DNA of 64,000 nt from Pseudoalteromonas sp. MEBiC 03607 (GCF_004792295.1 NZ_SRRY01000001.1:1188501-1252500); one strand, 5' to 3'; shown: positions 26,525 through 36,477, numbered from the stretch's first letter. The notes: generated from the letters alone by a model not told the origin. A program made the numbers and translations.

Positions 26525-27421
26525 GTGATTGATATGGAAATGTATATCTGGAATACAGTCATTGTACTGTCAAAAATTGTATTTTACGTCGGCTTTGCCT
26601 GTATTGCCGGCTATACATTTTTCAGACAAATTTTTGAGCATAATGAATCTCATAGTAATGCTGTAATAGCGAATTTAACGTGGACAAGAACTTATATAGT
26701 TATGGCTTTGATCGCTAATATTACTTGGTTCTTTGCCAGTACTGGTGCAATGGCAGAAGAGGGAATTCAGGGGGCGATAGACGCTGATATATTGGCTATT
26801 ATGTGGGACTCCTCTGTCGGCACTGGAGCTTTGCTTCGAGCGCTTGGGCTAGTTACCGCAATAATCGCTTTAGCTTTAAGGTTCAAACTCGCTGTGAACT
26901 CGTACTTAAAACAAAGCGCTTTAATGTTGAGTTTATTAATCCTTGCATACTCATTCACGTTACTGGGTCATATTTCTGAGTTAGGCACAATTGAAAAAGG
27001 CTTGCTTATTTTGCATGTGCTCGTTATGGCATGGTGGTTTGGGGCGTTATTGCCACTAAAACAGGCTTGCCATCAGCTAAGTTATGCAGAACTTCATTTG
27101 CTGATGGAAAGCTTTGGCAAACAAGCAAGTTTTACATTGAGCCTATTGTTGGTAGCAGGCCTCTGGCTCGTGATTCAATTGGTCGGAAGTCTTGATGCAC
27201 TAATAAGCTCAAGTTACGGACAAACAATGTTGTTTAAATTGGCCCTTGTAGTGTCTATTTTGGCACTTGCTGCTAAACATAAACTAATACTCGTTCCACA
27301 ACTTAAAAATAGTCAAGGCAGAGAGGCTTTATCTAAATCTATCTCGATAGAAATGGTAGTAGCTTTTGCCATTTTATCTGTAACGGCTGGGCTTACTAGT
27401 GTTGTTGGCCCTGCAAATTAA
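26525..27421 (+). CDS. copD: CopD family copper-transport membrane protein
   Basis: About 298 residues with eight predicted membrane helices; conserved features include LLILHVLVMAWWFGALLPL near residue 160 and FKLALVVSILALAAKHK near the C-terminus. CopD works with CopC in copper import or handling across the inner membrane. The start is uncertain: GTG 26525 lies only 4 bp from AAGG (26517-26520), and ATG 26534 or 26540 give better spacing and lose 3-5 residues. Confidence 0.87.
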   Translation: MIDMEMYIWNTVIVLSKIVFYVGFACIAGYTFFRQIFEHNESHSNAVIANLTWTRTYIVMALIANITWFFASTGAMAEEGIQGAIDADILAIMWDSSVGTGALLRALGLVTAIIALALRFKLAVNSYLKQSALMLSLLILAYSFTLLGHISELGTIEKGLLILHVLVMAWWFGALLPLKQACHQLSYAELHLLMESFGKQASFTLSLLLVAGLWLVIQLVGSLDALISSSYGQTMLFKLALVVSILALAAKHKLILVPQLKNSQGREALSKSISIEMVVAFAILSVTAGLTSVVGPAN

Positions 27422-27436
27422 AACCTAAAAGAGAGA

Positions 27437-27907
27437 ATGAAAATGAAAACAATAAATATATTACTCGTTTTATTAATGACGTTTAGTTTCGCAGCAAACG
27501 CTCATGGTGATAAGAACAAAGACAAAGGTTTGTTTAAAGGTATAGATACCCCAGCCGCAAAAGTTGTTTTGGCATTTCATCAAGCACTTGAAACTGGCAA
27601 TCAAAAACAGGCTAGAGCGCAGTTAGCGGATGATGTCACCATCTTCGAGGGAGGCCGCGTTGAAAGGAGCGCTGATGAATATGCTCATCATCATATGTTG
27701 TCGGATATGAAGTATTTAGCAGCGATGAAGAGCGACACACTTGAACATCAAGTGACGATACTTGGAAATACCGCTATCTCTGCGTCGCGCAGTCAAACTA
27801 CAGGTACTCATAAAGGTGTTGAACGCGATTATCAAGGCATGGAAACGATGGTGCTGGAAAAACAAAATGGTGAATGGAAGATTAAGCACATTCATTGGTC
27901 ACATTAA
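27437..27907 (+). CDS. Secreted SnoaL/DUF4440-like (NTF2-fold) protein
   Basis: 156 residues with signal peptide (ending AANAHG). The mature part has an NTF2-like cone-fold pattern: AAKVVLAFHQALETGNQKQARAQLADDVTIFEGG at the start and MVLEKQNGEWKIKHIHWSH at the end. Such proteins occur in copper-resistance clusters. His-rich ends (HHH near residue 80, HIHWSH at the C-terminus) suggest a metal-linked role but this is inference. ATG 27437 and 27443 are both possible. It lies between copD and copA. Confidence 0.75.
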   Translation: MKMKTINILLVLLMTFSFAANAHGDKNKDKGLFKGIDTPAAKVVLAFHQALETGNQKQARAQLADDVTIFEGGRVERSADEYAHHHMLSDMKYLAAMKSDTLEHQVTILGNTAISASRSQTTGTHKGVERDYQGMETMVLEKQNGEWKIKHIHWSH

Positions 27908-27934
27908 TTTATTGGTCAAACAACGGAGAGTAAA

Positions 27935-29758
27935 ATGAGAAATAACAATCCATTACATCAAGTTTCTACGCCACGTAGACGCTTTGTACAAGGATTAGCT
28001 GCTGGCGGTGTATTAGCTGCTTTTCCAAGTGTTCTTCATGCAGCTTCATCTTTGCTTGCTGGAACTTCAACAGGTACTGCGCCCGAACTAAGTGGGGAAG
28101 TCATAGATCTGGTGATAGATGAGTCACCAGTAAACTTCACAGGTGTTGTAAGAATGGCTACAACAATCAATGGCTCAATACCAGCTCCTACCTTGCGCCT
28201 CAGAGAAGGTGATGACGTTACTATCAGGGTAACGAATAAATTATCAGTGCCGAGTTCAATTCATTGGCATGGGATCATTCTTCCGTATCAAATGGATGGC
28301 GTACCGGGTATTAGCTTTAAAGGTATAATGCCGGGTGAAACCTTTGTTTATAAATTTAAGCTGCAACAAAGCGGCACATATTGGTATCACTCACACAGTG
28401 GTTTTCAAGAAATGACAGGTATGTACGGCGCATTAATTATTGAGCCAAGAGAAAAGGATATTATTAGTGCTGACAATGAGCATGTCATCCAATTGTCTGA
28501 TTGGACTGATGATGACCCAATGGATTTGTTTCGCAAGTTAAAAGTACAGAGCGATGTATTTAACTTTAATCAACCTACTGTTCCAGAGTTTTTTGATGAC
28601 ATTTCAAATAGCAGCGTTTCAAATGCGCTACAACGCCGGGAAATGTGGAATAAAATGAGAATGAACCCTACAGATCTTGCAGACTTATCAGCATCTGCAA
28701 TGACTTTTTTAATGAATGGTTGTGCGCCTTTGACAAATTGGCGTGGAATGTTTAAAGCTGGCGAAAAGGTTAGGCTTAGATTTATTAACGGTTCTAGCAA
28801 TACGTTTTTTGATGTAAGAATACCTGAGCTGAAGTTAACAGTTGTACAAGCTGATGGACAAAATGTTGAACCTGTGACAGTAGATGAATTTAGATTTGGT
28901 CCCGGTGAAACTTATGATGTACTTGTCGAGCCAAAAAATGATGCATATACGATTTTTGCACAAAGCATGGATCGCTCAGGTTATGCTAAAGGTACTTTAT
29001 CAATGGCACCTAACGTTGATGCACCAGTACCTTCTTTAGACCCCGTTGAGTGGTTAACGATGACAGATATGATGGGCAATATGACCCATGATAGTGTGCA
29101 TTCTACAATGGCTGATACGGCAGGTATGTCGGGCATGAATTCTAATAAAATGGATCATAGTGCAATGGGTCATGGAGCGATGGCAATGGATCATAGTAAA
29201 CATGGAATGACTAAAAACCCATTAGCTGTTGCTAGCACTAAAGTGCGTCATGCAAAAACAGAGTATGGAGCTTCTGTTGATATGCGTGTTGATATGCCTA
29301 GAACAAACCTTGATGATCCCGGTATAGGTTTACGTAAAAATGGACGCCGTGTTTTAACACTTGCAGATTTACATTCTCTTGAGGGAATTACAAACCAGCA
29401 AGAGCCAGAGGCTGAAATTGAATTACATTTAACTGGAAACATGGAGCGTTATAGCTGGTCATTTGATGGTTTGGAATTTGGAAAAAGCACGCCAGTTCAC
29501 ATGAAGCATAATCAACGTTTAAGAGTTATTTTACAAAACGATACAATGATGACACATCCAATGCACCTGCATGGTATGTGGAGCGATTTGGAGAATGAAA
29601 AAGGTGATGTACAGGTTCGTCGCCATACTATCCCTGTACAACCAGCGCAAAGAATTAGTTTTTTAACAACACCTCATGACGTAGGTCGCTGGGCATGGCA
29701 TTGCCATTTATTATTCCACATGGATGCAGGTATGTTTAGAGAGGTAGTTGTATCATGA
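27935..29758 (+). CDS. copA: Periplasmic multicopper oxidase CopA (copper resistance)
   Basis: 607 residues. Twin-arginine signal (PRRRFVQGLAAGG) for export as a folded protein. The four copper-binding blocks are present: HWHGIILP, WYHSHSG, HPMHLHGMW and HCHLLFHMDAGM, so type 1, 2 and 3 sites look complete. A Met/His-rich insert (about residues 375-430: MDHSAMGHGAMAMDHSKHGM) is typical of PcoA/CopA and likely binds extra copper. It oxidises Cu(I) in the periplasm. Its stop overlaps the copB start (ATGA). Confidence 0.95.
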   Translation: MRNNNPLHQVSTPRRRFVQGLAAGGVLAAFPSVLHAASSLLAGTSTGTAPELSGEVIDLVIDESPVNFTGVVRMATTINGSIPAPTLRLREGDDVTIRVTNKLSVPSSIHWHGIILPYQMDGVPGISFKGIMPGETFVYKFKLQQSGTYWYHSHSGFQEMTGMYGALIIEPREKDIISADNEHVIQLSDWTDDDPMDLFRKLKVQSDVFNFNQPTVPEFFDDISNSSVSNALQRREMWNKMRMNPTDLADLSASAMTFLMNGCAPLTNWRGMFKAGEKVRLRFINGSSNTFFDVRIPELKLTVVQADGQNVEPVTVDEFRFGPGETYDVLVEPKNDAYTIFAQSMDRSGYAKGTLSMAPNVDAPVPSLDPVEWLTMTDMMGNMTHDSVHSTMADTAGMSGMNSNKMDHSAMGHGAMAMDHSKHGMTKNPLAVASTKVRHAKTEYGASVDMRVDMPRTNLDDPGIGLRKNGRRVLTLADLHSLEGITNQQEPEAEIELHLTGNMERYSWSFDGLEFGKSTPVHMKHNQRLRVILQNDTMMTHPMHLHGMWSDLENEKGDVQVRRHTIPVQPAQRISFLTTPHDVGRWAWHCHLLFHMDAGMFREVVVS

Positions 29759-30606
29759 GAAAATTAATACTAACCAATACGTTAAAACTATTATTAATAG
29801 GTTTGCCCCTTATAAGTGTATCTGTATCTGCAAAAGATGAGATGGCTGATTCTAAAATGCAAGCACAAGGTGGAGATGCACCTAAAGATGCTAGAGACCC
29901 TCATGCTTATGCCGCAGGTACAACATTGACTGAAGGTCCTTATGCACTCAATAGCGACAAACGACTGACTTTGGCAGATGAGCATTCATTTTACGCGCTA
30001 CTAGGGGATCGTCTTGAATATAATGAGCAAACAAACGCAGGTGTTTTTGACTTTCAGGCATGGTATGGCACTACTTTTGATAGATTAGTCATCAAAACTG
30101 AGGGAGATTTTAGCGAAGGTAATTTAGAGGAGAACCAAACAGATTTTCTATGGGGCCACGCAATATCTGCTTATTGGGATACACAAGTCGGTATTCGACT
30201 TGATTACAATAACGAAGGTGAAAACCGCAAATGGCTAGCTTTTGGTTTACAAGGTCTAGCCCCCTACTGGTTTGAAATTGATATGACTGCGTATTTAGGA
30301 GAGCAAGGTAATAGTGCATTTTCGATCGAAGCTGAGTATGAGCTATTACTTACTCAAAAGTTAATTGTTCAACCACGAGCAGAGTTGACGCTTTACGGTA
30401 AGGATGACGTCCAAAATAACCTTGGTAGTGGCTTATCTAGCAGTGCTATTGGTTTTCGGGTTCGTTATGAGTTTACCCGCCAGTTTGCTCCCTATGTTGG
30501 CGTTGAGTGGACAAATAAATTTGGTAATACAGCCGACTTTGCGAAGTTAAATGGGCAAAGTACTCGTGATACTGCTTTTGTTGCAGGTATCAAGTTCTGG
30601 CTCTGA
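29755..30606 (+). CDS. copB: Outer-membrane copper resistance protein CopB
   Basis: 283 residues with signal peptide (ending VSAKDE) and a CopB/PcoB beta-barrel domain (LLGDRLEYNEQTNAGVFDFQAWYGTTFDRL; FAPYVGVEWTNKFGNTADFA; final KFWL). The Met/His-rich N-terminal region found in many CopB proteins is short here. It is the last gene of the cus-cop run and is followed by a terminator. Confidence 0.92.
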   Translation: MRKLILTNTLKLLLIGLPLISVSVSAKDEMADSKMQAQGGDAPKDARDPHAYAAGTTLTEGPYALNSDKRLTLADEHSFYALLGDRLEYNEQTNAGVFDFQAWYGTTFDRLVIKTEGDFSEGNLEENQTDFLWGHAISAYWDTQVGIRLDYNNEGENRKWLAFGLQGLAPYWFEIDMTAYLGEQGNSAFSIEAEYELLLTQKLIVQPRAELTLYGKDDVQNNLGSGLSSSAIGFRVRYEFTRQFAPYVGVEWTNKFGNTADFAKLNGQSTRDTAFVAGIKFWL

Positions 30607-30636
30607 TGTGAAGAAATACTATATTGACTTGATGAG

Positions 30637-30675
30637 AGCTACCGCAACTATATTGATGGTAGCTTTTGTTTTTTT
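30637..30675 (+). terminator. Terminator of the cus-cop operon
   Basis: AGCTACC (30637-30643) pairs with GGTAGCT (30658-30664) across a 14-nt loop; a T-rich run follows (30664-30675). It lies 31 bp after the copB stop. Confidence 0.75.
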
Positions 30676-31215
30676 GGGATTTAAACCATTTTAGTTATGT
30701 TAGGAAAGGCCTAGCTAATAGTTTTTTGGAAAGAACTAAGAGCAGTAATAGTAAGCTACTTCTTGTTTTCAGTCGGTGCCAGTCTGGTGTATACCTATCA
30801 AGGTGGAATATCAGCTAAGAAGTAAAGTTGGCGAATGGTTAAGGTTAAAGAGTCAAGCCAAAAAACATCGCCATTGAAAGACGTACAATAGGCCATTTTA
30901 TCACTTTTGATGAACGGGAATTGGGTGTGCTCGGGATAGAACCGATTGTTGCAAAGTACTGCGCTTAAAGCTGAACAATTGGAAAAATGATCCCTTACTC
31001 AATACCTAGTTATGAGCGTAGGGTTTTTATTTTTTTTATGGTGCTCATGCTTGGCTTCAATCTCATGAGTATAAATCAGACACCCCTTTTATACTTGTTA
31101 AGTTTAAGCTGTTTAAAAAAGTAAAAAGTTTAGGTTTTAGTTCAAAGGTTGATCAAGATCATAAAATTATTTTTATAAAGTGGCTAATATTGTAGGAGCT
31201 AAAGAAGGAATGATA
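30676..31215. other. Gene-poor stretch between the two copper blocks
   Basis: About 540 bp without a supported gene. One short open stretch (about 30864-30967) reads IAIERRTIGHFITFDEREL and then GVLGIEPIVAKYCA to a stop; it looks protein-like but has no start and no homologue I recognise, so it may be a gene remnant. AT-rich sequence upstream of 31216 probably holds the promoter for the next gene; the small palindrome TTGATCAA lies at 31149-31156. Confidence 0.35.
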
Positions 31216-31638
31216 ATGTTTGGACTTTTCAGGTGGTTTAAAATAGTGATAATAACTGTGTTGCTTACGCAGCATAGTTTTGCTACAGCTAAGCCAATGA
31301 ATTGTGAAGAACATCAAAATGGATCTTCCGACACGCATATTATGCAACGAAGCAAAAATATTCACCATCAATCAATGAATGACAATAGTCACTATCACAC
31401 TGTAAACTCGCAAGACTCTAAACACCGTCATGGTGATGAAGTCTGTGAAAAATGTAAAGCTAGTGATTGTGTTTGTTGTGAGGGGGGATTTTGTTCAAGC
31501 TTTCATTTAAATGCCTATCTTGTGCAAGCGCAAGAGGAAGGTATTTGCAATATTTACTCTGAGCTATTTCTACAGCGTACACCTCTACCAAAATCTGGTA
31601 TCCATCTCTTACTTTATCGTCCACCAATTATTGGCTAA
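31216..31638 (+). CDS. Small periplasmic His/Cys-rich metal-binding protein (paralogue of the one at 16284)
   Basis: 140 residues from ATG 31216 (GAAGGA 6 bp upstream). Signal peptide (ending FATAKP), His-rich middle (HIMQRSKNIHHQSMNDNSHYH; KHRHGDE) and Cys cluster CEKCKASDCVCC. The C-terminus LLLYRPPIIG matches the end of the 16284-16643 product. The DNA just after both stop codons is also alike (GGAT-AGTGCGTCT), so this is a duplicated unit. Likely a periplasmic Cu-binding or sensing protein. Confidence 0.7.
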   Translation: MFGLFRWFKIVIITVLLTQHSFATAKPMNCEEHQNGSSDTHIMQRSKNIHHQSMNDNSHYHTVNSQDSKHRHGDEVCEKCKASDCVCCEGGFCSSFHLNAYLVQAQEEGICNIYSELFLQRTPLPKSGIHLLLYRPPIIG

Positions 31639-31861
31639 TCACGGGATCAGTGCGTCTTTTTTTCGCCACTCCCATCAAAAATAGAATGACTTATTCATTG
31701 ATTTAAATAATCAATTGTTTTGAACGATTAGTACGATATTTTGAAGGCACTATGAAAATTCTCAAACTATTGCCATTTACAGTACTTAATGCTGTCGATT
31801 TTGGCCGAGATTTCTCTTTTACCAAAAAATTAGTTTTTAGCTTATTCACTAGAATTAGTAC

Positions 31862-31892
31862 TTGACCTGTGTCTTAGACACAGGTCTAAGCT
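31862..31892 (+). promoter_or_regulatory. MerR-type promoter and operator of the second copper operon
   Basis: -35 TTGACC (31862-31867), 19-bp spacer, -10 TAAGCT (31887-31892). A perfect dyad, arms GACCTGTGTCT and AGACACAGGTC around one base (31864-31886), fills the spacer. Overlong spacer plus dyad is the hallmark of promoters activated by DNA-distorting MerR-family regulators. It reads into the MerR-type gene at 31935 and the Cu ATPase after it, so the regulator is probably autoregulated. Confidence 0.9.
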
Positions 31893-31934
31893 GAAGATGA
31901 GAGTACAAACTTATCTAAAAACTGAGGAGTGAAT

Positions 31935-32348
31935 ATGAAAGTTGCGGAGCTGGCAAAAAGCCTTGGAACGACTGCTGATACGGTGCGCTATTACACCAGA
32001 TTAGGATTGTTAAAACCTGCTAAGTCAGTGAACGGCTACAAGTCATACTCGAATAAAGAAGTATCGAGACTTAAATTCATTTTAAGTGCCAGAAACCTTG
32101 GTTTTTCCGTTGCAGATATCAAGGAAATTATTAATGAATCTGAAGATGGTAAAAGTGCGTGCCCATTAGTCAGAAGCCTGATCAAAGAGCGGCTTGAAGA
32201 AACAGAAAAACAGTTTCAAGCAATGTTGGCACTTCGAGGAAAAATGTCTTCAGCTCTTTCTCAATGGGAAGAGATGGAAGACAAAGCACCGACTGCAAAC
32301 ATGGTTTGTCATCTCATCGAAAACTTTGAACAAATTAAAAAGGCATAG
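31935..32348 (+). CDS. MerR-family metal-responsive regulator of the copper ATPase operon
   Basis: 137 residues. N-terminal winged helix ([29 protein letters not shown]), dimerisation helix, and two Cys in the effector region (SACPLVRS near residue 75 and MVCHLIENF near 126). The Cys pattern differs from classical CueR (CxxxxxxxC near the C-terminus), so it is a CueR-like functional analogue by context rather than by motif. ATG 31935 has GAGG 7 bp upstream; a GTG at 31929 is less likely. Directly downstream of its MerR-type promoter and 9 bp before the ATPase gene. Confidence 0.85.
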   Translation: MKVAELAKSLGTTADTVRYYTRLGLLKPAKSVNGYKSYSNKEVSRLKFILSARNLGFSVADIKEIINESEDGKSACPLVRSLIKERLEETEKQFQAMLALRGKMSSALSQWEEMEDKAPTANMVCHLIENFEQIKKA

Positions 32349-32356
32349 GAGGAAAA

Positions 32357-34693
32357 ATGGTGACTACTAATACAAATATAGAAACCGAATCAGGCTGTTG
32401 CTGTCAGGCAAAAACTCAATCCTCTTCGTGTAAAAGTAAGGAGAATACGTTGGAAAAAACATCACAAAGCCAACAGCTCATCATTGAAGGCGCTGGGTGT
32501 GCTAGCTGTGTAGGCAAAATTGAAGGGGCGTTAAAGGCAACTCATGGAGTCGTCAGTGCAGAAATGAATTTTGCTGATAGGACTGTAACAGTTTCTGGGA
32601 CAGCTAAGACAGAAGAATTGATCAAAGCTGTTGAGTCAGTGGGGTATAACGCGAAGCCAATTGATGATAGCTCAGCAACAGATGCGCTTGACGAGAAAGA
32701 GGCGGCGGATTGGGCATATTACAAAAAGCTAATGCGCGATACGTTTATTGCCCTTTCACTCGGCGTTCCTTTGATGATCTACAGCATTGTAGTTGGAGAA
32801 ATGACAGTTGAAACAAACCTTGAACGCATGTCTTGGCTGGTTGTCGGTATTTTAACTTTTGGTGTTATGTATTTTTCAGGTAAGCATTTTTATGTTGGCG
32901 CTTGGAAAAGCTTTAAAAACCACTCCGCTAATATGGACACACTAATAGCTTTGGGAACAGGTACAGCTTGGGTGTACTCAATGGTTGTTGTGTTTGCACC
33001 TGACGCCGTTCCATTGATGGCACGACATGTCTATTTTGAAGCTACCGCCATGATCATTGGCTTAATTGATTTAGGTCTAGCATTAGAAATAAAAGCCAGA
33101 GGTAAAACCTCTGAGGCCATTAAACGTCTTATCGGCTTGCAGGCCAAAACGGCAACTGTAGTTCGTGATAATAAAGAGGTTCAGATAGGTATCGAACAGG
33201 TTTTGCTTCATGATGTTGTGAAAGTAAAGCCGGGTGAAAAAATTCCCGTAGATGGCGTTGTATTGGAAGGACACACCTCTATTGATGAGTCCATGCTGAC
33301 AGGCGAACCTATGCCTGTTGAAAAAGCCGAAGAAGATGAGGTTGTCGCTGGTACTTTGAACAAATCAGGCATGATTTTATTTAGAGCGACACGCGTTGGT
33401 AAAGACACGGCGCTTGCACAGATCATCAATATGGTGAAACGAGCGCAAAATTCAAAACCGCCGATTGGCCGCTTGGCCGATGTTATTTCCGCCTATTTCG
33501 TTCCTGTAGTCATGATCATCTCGGTGTTAAGTGCGTTAGCATGGCTTAACTTTGGCCCTGAGCCAGCAATTGCTTTTGCTATCGTATCAGCAACTACTGT
33601 GCTTATTATTGCCTGCCCGTGTGCTTTAGGCTTGGCAACGCCTATGTCTGTCATGGTGGGAGTAGGAAAAGCAGCAGAAGCCGGAGTACTTATTCGCAAC
33701 GGTGAGGCACTGCAAACCGCCTCTAAAATCACTGCCATGATTTTAGATAAAACGGGCACTATTACTGAAGGGGCACCTAAGGTAACCGATATTGTTTTAG
33801 CAAAAGCTACTGACGAAAAAGACGTACTACAGCTTGCAGCAAGTTTAGAAAGCGGCTCAGAGCACCCTTTAGCGCAAGCGATTGTTGAAAGTGCTTTAGA
33901 TAAGGATATTGAGTTACTAAAAATTGAATCGTTTAATGCTATTACGGGTTTTGGTGTAGAAGCAAACTGTAACAATAAAGTCCTGCTTTTTGGTAACGAT
34001 AAACTAATGAAGTTAAAAGGCATAGACCTCACAGGCTTTGTTGGAAAAGCCCAGTCTTTAGCCAAAGAAGCCAAAACACCTATGTACTTTGCTGTAGATG
34101 GTGAACTTGCCGCAATCATTGCTGTCGCAGATCCCATTAAGTCAGACTCAATCTCTGCTATCAAACGGCTTCAGGCTAATGGTATACGCGTCATCATGTT
34201 AACAGGTGATAACAAGGAAACCGCTGCCGCTGTTGCCAAAAAAGCAGGTATTAGCGAATTTCTTGCTGAGGTGCTGCCAGAAGATAAAGCCAACAAGGTG
34301 AAAGAGCTACAAGGCAGTGGCGAAATTGTTGGTATGACAGGAGATGGCATCAACGATGCTCCTGCGCTAGCGTTAGCCGATGTTGGCTTCGCCATAGGCA
34401 CAGGGACTGATGTAGCTATCGAAAGTGCTGACATTACCCTAATGCGTGGTTCACTTCATGGCCTTGCCGATGCCATAGCGGTAAGCAAAGCTACTTTACG
34501 AAATATCAAACAAAACTTGTTTGGCGCGTTTGTCTATAACGTAGCTGGGATTCCTTTTGCTGCGGGGGTTCTATATCCCTTCTTTGGCATTCTGCTTAGC
34601 CCTGTAATTGCAGGTGCTGCAATGGCGTTTTCGTCATTGACTGTGGTGTCAAATGCAAATCGACTTCGCTTTTTTAAAGCAAAAGAGCATTAA
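32357..34693 (+). CDS. P1B-type Cu(I)-exporting ATPase
   Basis: Pumps cytoplasmic Cu(I) to the periplasm. 778 residues. A Cys-rich N-terminal tail ([16 protein letters not shown]) precedes one HMA domain with GCASC (about residues 46-112). Eight membrane helices; intramembrane CPC in [12 protein letters not shown], phosphorylation DKTGT, hinge [10 protein letters not shown], plus FVYN and MAFSS in the last two helices, the P1B-1 (Cu/Ag) pattern. AGGAGG precedes the ATG. Usually called copA/ctpA; the symbol is left blank to avoid confusion with the multicopper oxidase copA upstream. Confidence 0.95.
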   Translation: MVTTNTNIETESGCCCQAKTQSSSCKSKENTLEKTSQSQQLIIEGAGCASCVGKIEGALKATHGVVSAEMNFADRTVTVSGTAKTEELIKAVESVGYNAKPIDDSSATDALDEKEAADWAYYKKLMRDTFIALSLGVPLMIYSIVVGEMTVETNLERMSWLVVGILTFGVMYFSGKHFYVGAWKSFKNHSANMDTLIALGTGTAWVYSMVVVFAPDAVPLMARHVYFEATAMIIGLIDLGLALEIKARGKTSEAIKRLIGLQAKTATVVRDNKEVQIGIEQVLLHDVVKVKPGEKIPVDGVVLEGHTSIDESMLTGEPMPVEKAEEDEVVAGTLNKSGMILFRATRVGKDTALAQIINMVKRAQNSKPPIGRLADVISAYFVPVVMIISVLSALAWLNFGPEPAIAFAIVSATTVLIIACPCALGLATPMSVMVGVGKAAEAGVLIRNGEALQTASKITAMILDKTGTITEGAPKVTDIVLAKATDEKDVLQLAASLESGSEHPLAQAIVESALDKDIELLKIESFNAITGFGVEANCNNKVLLFGNDKLMKLKGIDLTGFVGKAQSLAKEAKTPMYFAVDGELAAIIAVADPIKSDSISAIKRLQANGIRVIMLTGDNKETAAAVAKKAGISEFLAEVLPEDKANKVKELQGSGEIVGMTGDGINDAPALALADVGFAIGTGTDVAIESADITLMRGSLHGLADAIAVSKATLRNIKQNLFGAFVYNVAGIPFAAGVLYPFFGILLSPVIAGAAMAFSSLTVVSNANRLRFFKAKEH

Positions 34694-34704
34694 GGAGAAG
34701 AGCG

Positions 34705-35058
34705 ATGATGTTAATTAACTTATTAGGCTTAATGTTAATCGCGCTGATTGTTTGGTGGTTTTGGCTATATAAACCCAATAAAACAATCGTTCAAGGTAAT
34801 GAAGTACTCATTGAAGTGAGGGATGGCGTGTATTCCCCATCCTCAATTCAGGTGTCTGCTAGCCAACCTGTTACCTTGAAGTTTATACGCAAAGATCAAT
34901 CCCCCTGCGCTGAAACAATGCTTATTCCTTCATTGGATATAAGCGAACAGCTTAAGTTAAATGAAATTACTCAAATTACCTTATTAAACTTGTCACCGGG
35001 AGAGCATGAGTTTCACTGTCAGATGCAAATGTATCGCGGTGTCTTAAAAGTCGTTTAG
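34705..35058 (+). CDS. Membrane-anchored cupredoxin-like protein
   Basis: 117 residues: one N-terminal helix (LLGLMLIALIVWWFWLY) then a cupredoxin domain. Likely ligands are Cys in SPCAETM, His and Cys in EFHCQMQMYRG, and one of the Met residues. Binding of Cu in the periplasm next to the ATPase is inferred. The last 55 codons are duplicated almost base for base at 39566-39736. Confidence 0.82.
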   Translation: MMLINLLGLMLIALIVWWFWLYKPNKTIVQGNEVLIEVRDGVYSPSSIQVSASQPVTLKFIRKDQSPCAETMLIPSLDISEQLKLNEITQITLLNLSPGEHEFHCQMQMYRGVLKVV

Positions 35059-35067
35059 GAGGGCAAT

Positions 35068-35403
35068 ATGAAAAATCAACACCCTAATTTTTGGTCAACA
35101 CCTACAGGCTGGGCTGCACTGGCACTTATTGCCGCAGTGACCTACTTCTTAGTGCTTGAGCATGGTCAACATACGCTGCAATTTCTTCCCTACTTGATTT
35201 TATTGCTATGCCCCTTGATGCACGTATTTATGCATGGCAGTCATGGTAAACATGGTCACGATCATTCACATGCGCCTGATGAAAAAAAGGAAGAGAGCTT
35301 TCAAGAACTCACGGATAAAAATGCAGCCTATCGCGATGGCTACATACAAGGCTTAGAAAAGGCACGTAAGGAATCACATAAAAAGGAGAGCAGTGATGAA
35401 TGA
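35068..35403 (+). CDS. DUF2933 family membrane protein
   Basis: 111 residues, two close helices (WAALALIAAVTYFLVLEHG; LPYLILLLCPLMHVFMHG) then a His-rich tail (HGSHGKHGHDHSHAPDE) and a charged helical C-terminus. DUF2933 proteins are typical companions of Cu/heavy-metal ATPase clusters. It overlaps the next gene by 8 bp. Confidence 0.8.
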   Translation: MKNQHPNFWSTPTGWAALALIAAVTYFLVLEHGQHTLQFLPYLILLLCPLMHVFMHGSHGKHGHDHSHAPDEKKEESFQELTDKNAAYRDGYIQGLEKARKESHKKESSDE

Positions 35404-36061
35404 AACATATGATTATGGCTTATGGTCAATGGTGATACTGAACTCAGCAATTTTTATCTTTTTTGCCTTTAGTTTTGTCAAACCAAAAACATCAACTGAT
35501 TGGAGAAGTCTAAGCGCGTTCTCTGCCTTTATTGTTGCCCTATTTACTGAAATGTATGGCTTTCCTTTAACTATCTATTTTCTGTCGGGGTGGCTGACGG
35601 AGACCTATCCAGAAGTAAATTTCTTTGCGCATGAAAATGGGCATTTATTACATACTTTCTTTGGATTTCAAGGTGATGCCCATTGGGACCCATTTCATAT
35701 AGTGAGTATGGTGTTTATTGTTGCAGGTTTCTTTATGTTGTCTTCAGCATGGAATGTATTGCATCACGCGCAAAAACATCATCAATTGGCTACAACTGGA
35801 TGGTATGCAAGATGTCGCCACCCACAGTATGTAGCTTTCATTCTAATCATGTTCGGCTTTTTATTGCAGTGGCCGACAATCCCAACACTTGCGATGTTTC
35901 CGATCTTAGTCGTTGTTTACGTCAAGCTAGCGAAACGCGAAGAAGCACAGGCGATTGCTGAATTTGGTTCGGAGTACCACAGGTATATGGAATCGACACC
36001 AAGTTGGATCCCAAGTTTTAATAAAAGTGTAGAAGGTAAAAATCATGAAAACGTTAACTAA
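35396..36061 (+). CDS. ICMT/PEMT-like integral membrane methyltransferase family protein
   Basis: 221 residues, about six helices. The C-terminal part carries the family signature: GWYARCRHPQYVAFILIMFG near residue 140 and KREEAQAIAEFGSEYHRYMESTPSWIPSF at the end (the RHP and E-Y pairing typical of isoprenylcysteine methyltransferase-like and phospholipid methyltransferase proteins). Substrate unknown; such genes are often found in metal-resistance clusters beside DUF2933. ATG 35396 chosen for spacing to AAGGAG. Confidence 0.78.
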   Translation: MNETYDYGLWSMVILNSAIFIFFAFSFVKPKTSTDWRSLSAFSAFIVALFTEMYGFPLTIYFLSGWLTETYPEVNFFAHENGHLLHTFFGFQGDAHWDPFHIVSMVFIVAGFFMLSSAWNVLHHAQKHHQLATTGWYARCRHPQYVAFILIMFGFLLQWPTIPTLAMFPILVVVYVKLAKREEAQAIAEFGSEYHRYMESTPSWIPSFNKSVEGKNHENVN

Positions 36062-36467
36062 ATCAATTTTATTTATTAGTTCACTACTGATAACCACTAG
36101 CTCATTTGCCCAAAACAATGAGCATAAACATGAAGGTGCGAACAAAGCTGATATGCATCAAGGCATGACAATACCACATGAGAACATGGGAGAAATGCAT
36201 AAAAAAATGATGGAAATGAAAAAGGAAGTCCATGCCATTAAAACTGAAAAAGATCCTGACAAGCAACAGCAGATGATGGTTGAACATCACCGTTCAATGA
36301 TGAAGATGATGCAATCCATGCACAAAAATATGGAAGAAATGCCAATGCATCAACAAATCAAGATGACTGAACATCATTTAGAAATGATGGAGAACATGAT
36401 GCCGCAGATGAACCGGAAAATGGAAGAAATGAAAGATAGCAATCAACAGCATTCACACAAACATTAG
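36045..36467 (+). CDS. Periplasmic Met/His-rich copper-binding protein
   Basis: 140 residues with signal peptide (ending SSFAQN). The mature part is one long amphipathic helix region dense in Met and His (MGEMHKKMMEMKKEVHAIK; HHRSMMKMMQSMHKNMEEM; HHLEMMENMMPQMNRKMEEM). The composition resembles copper-storage/PcoE-like proteins. Starts 17 bp inside the end of the methyltransferase gene. Confidence 0.75.
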   Translation: MKTLTKSILFISSLLITTSSFAQNNEHKHEGANKADMHQGMTIPHENMGEMHKKMMEMKKEVHAIKTEKDPDKQQQMMVEHHRSMMKMMQSMHKNMEEMPMHQQIKMTEHHLEMMENMMPQMNRKMEEMKDSNQQHSHKH

Positions 36468-36477
36468 GAGAAAAATT

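Noticed and set aside
33493..34164. Long minus-strand frame inside the Cu ATPase gene
   Set aside because: Antisense shadow of a strongly conserved ATPase; no independent start or operon context.
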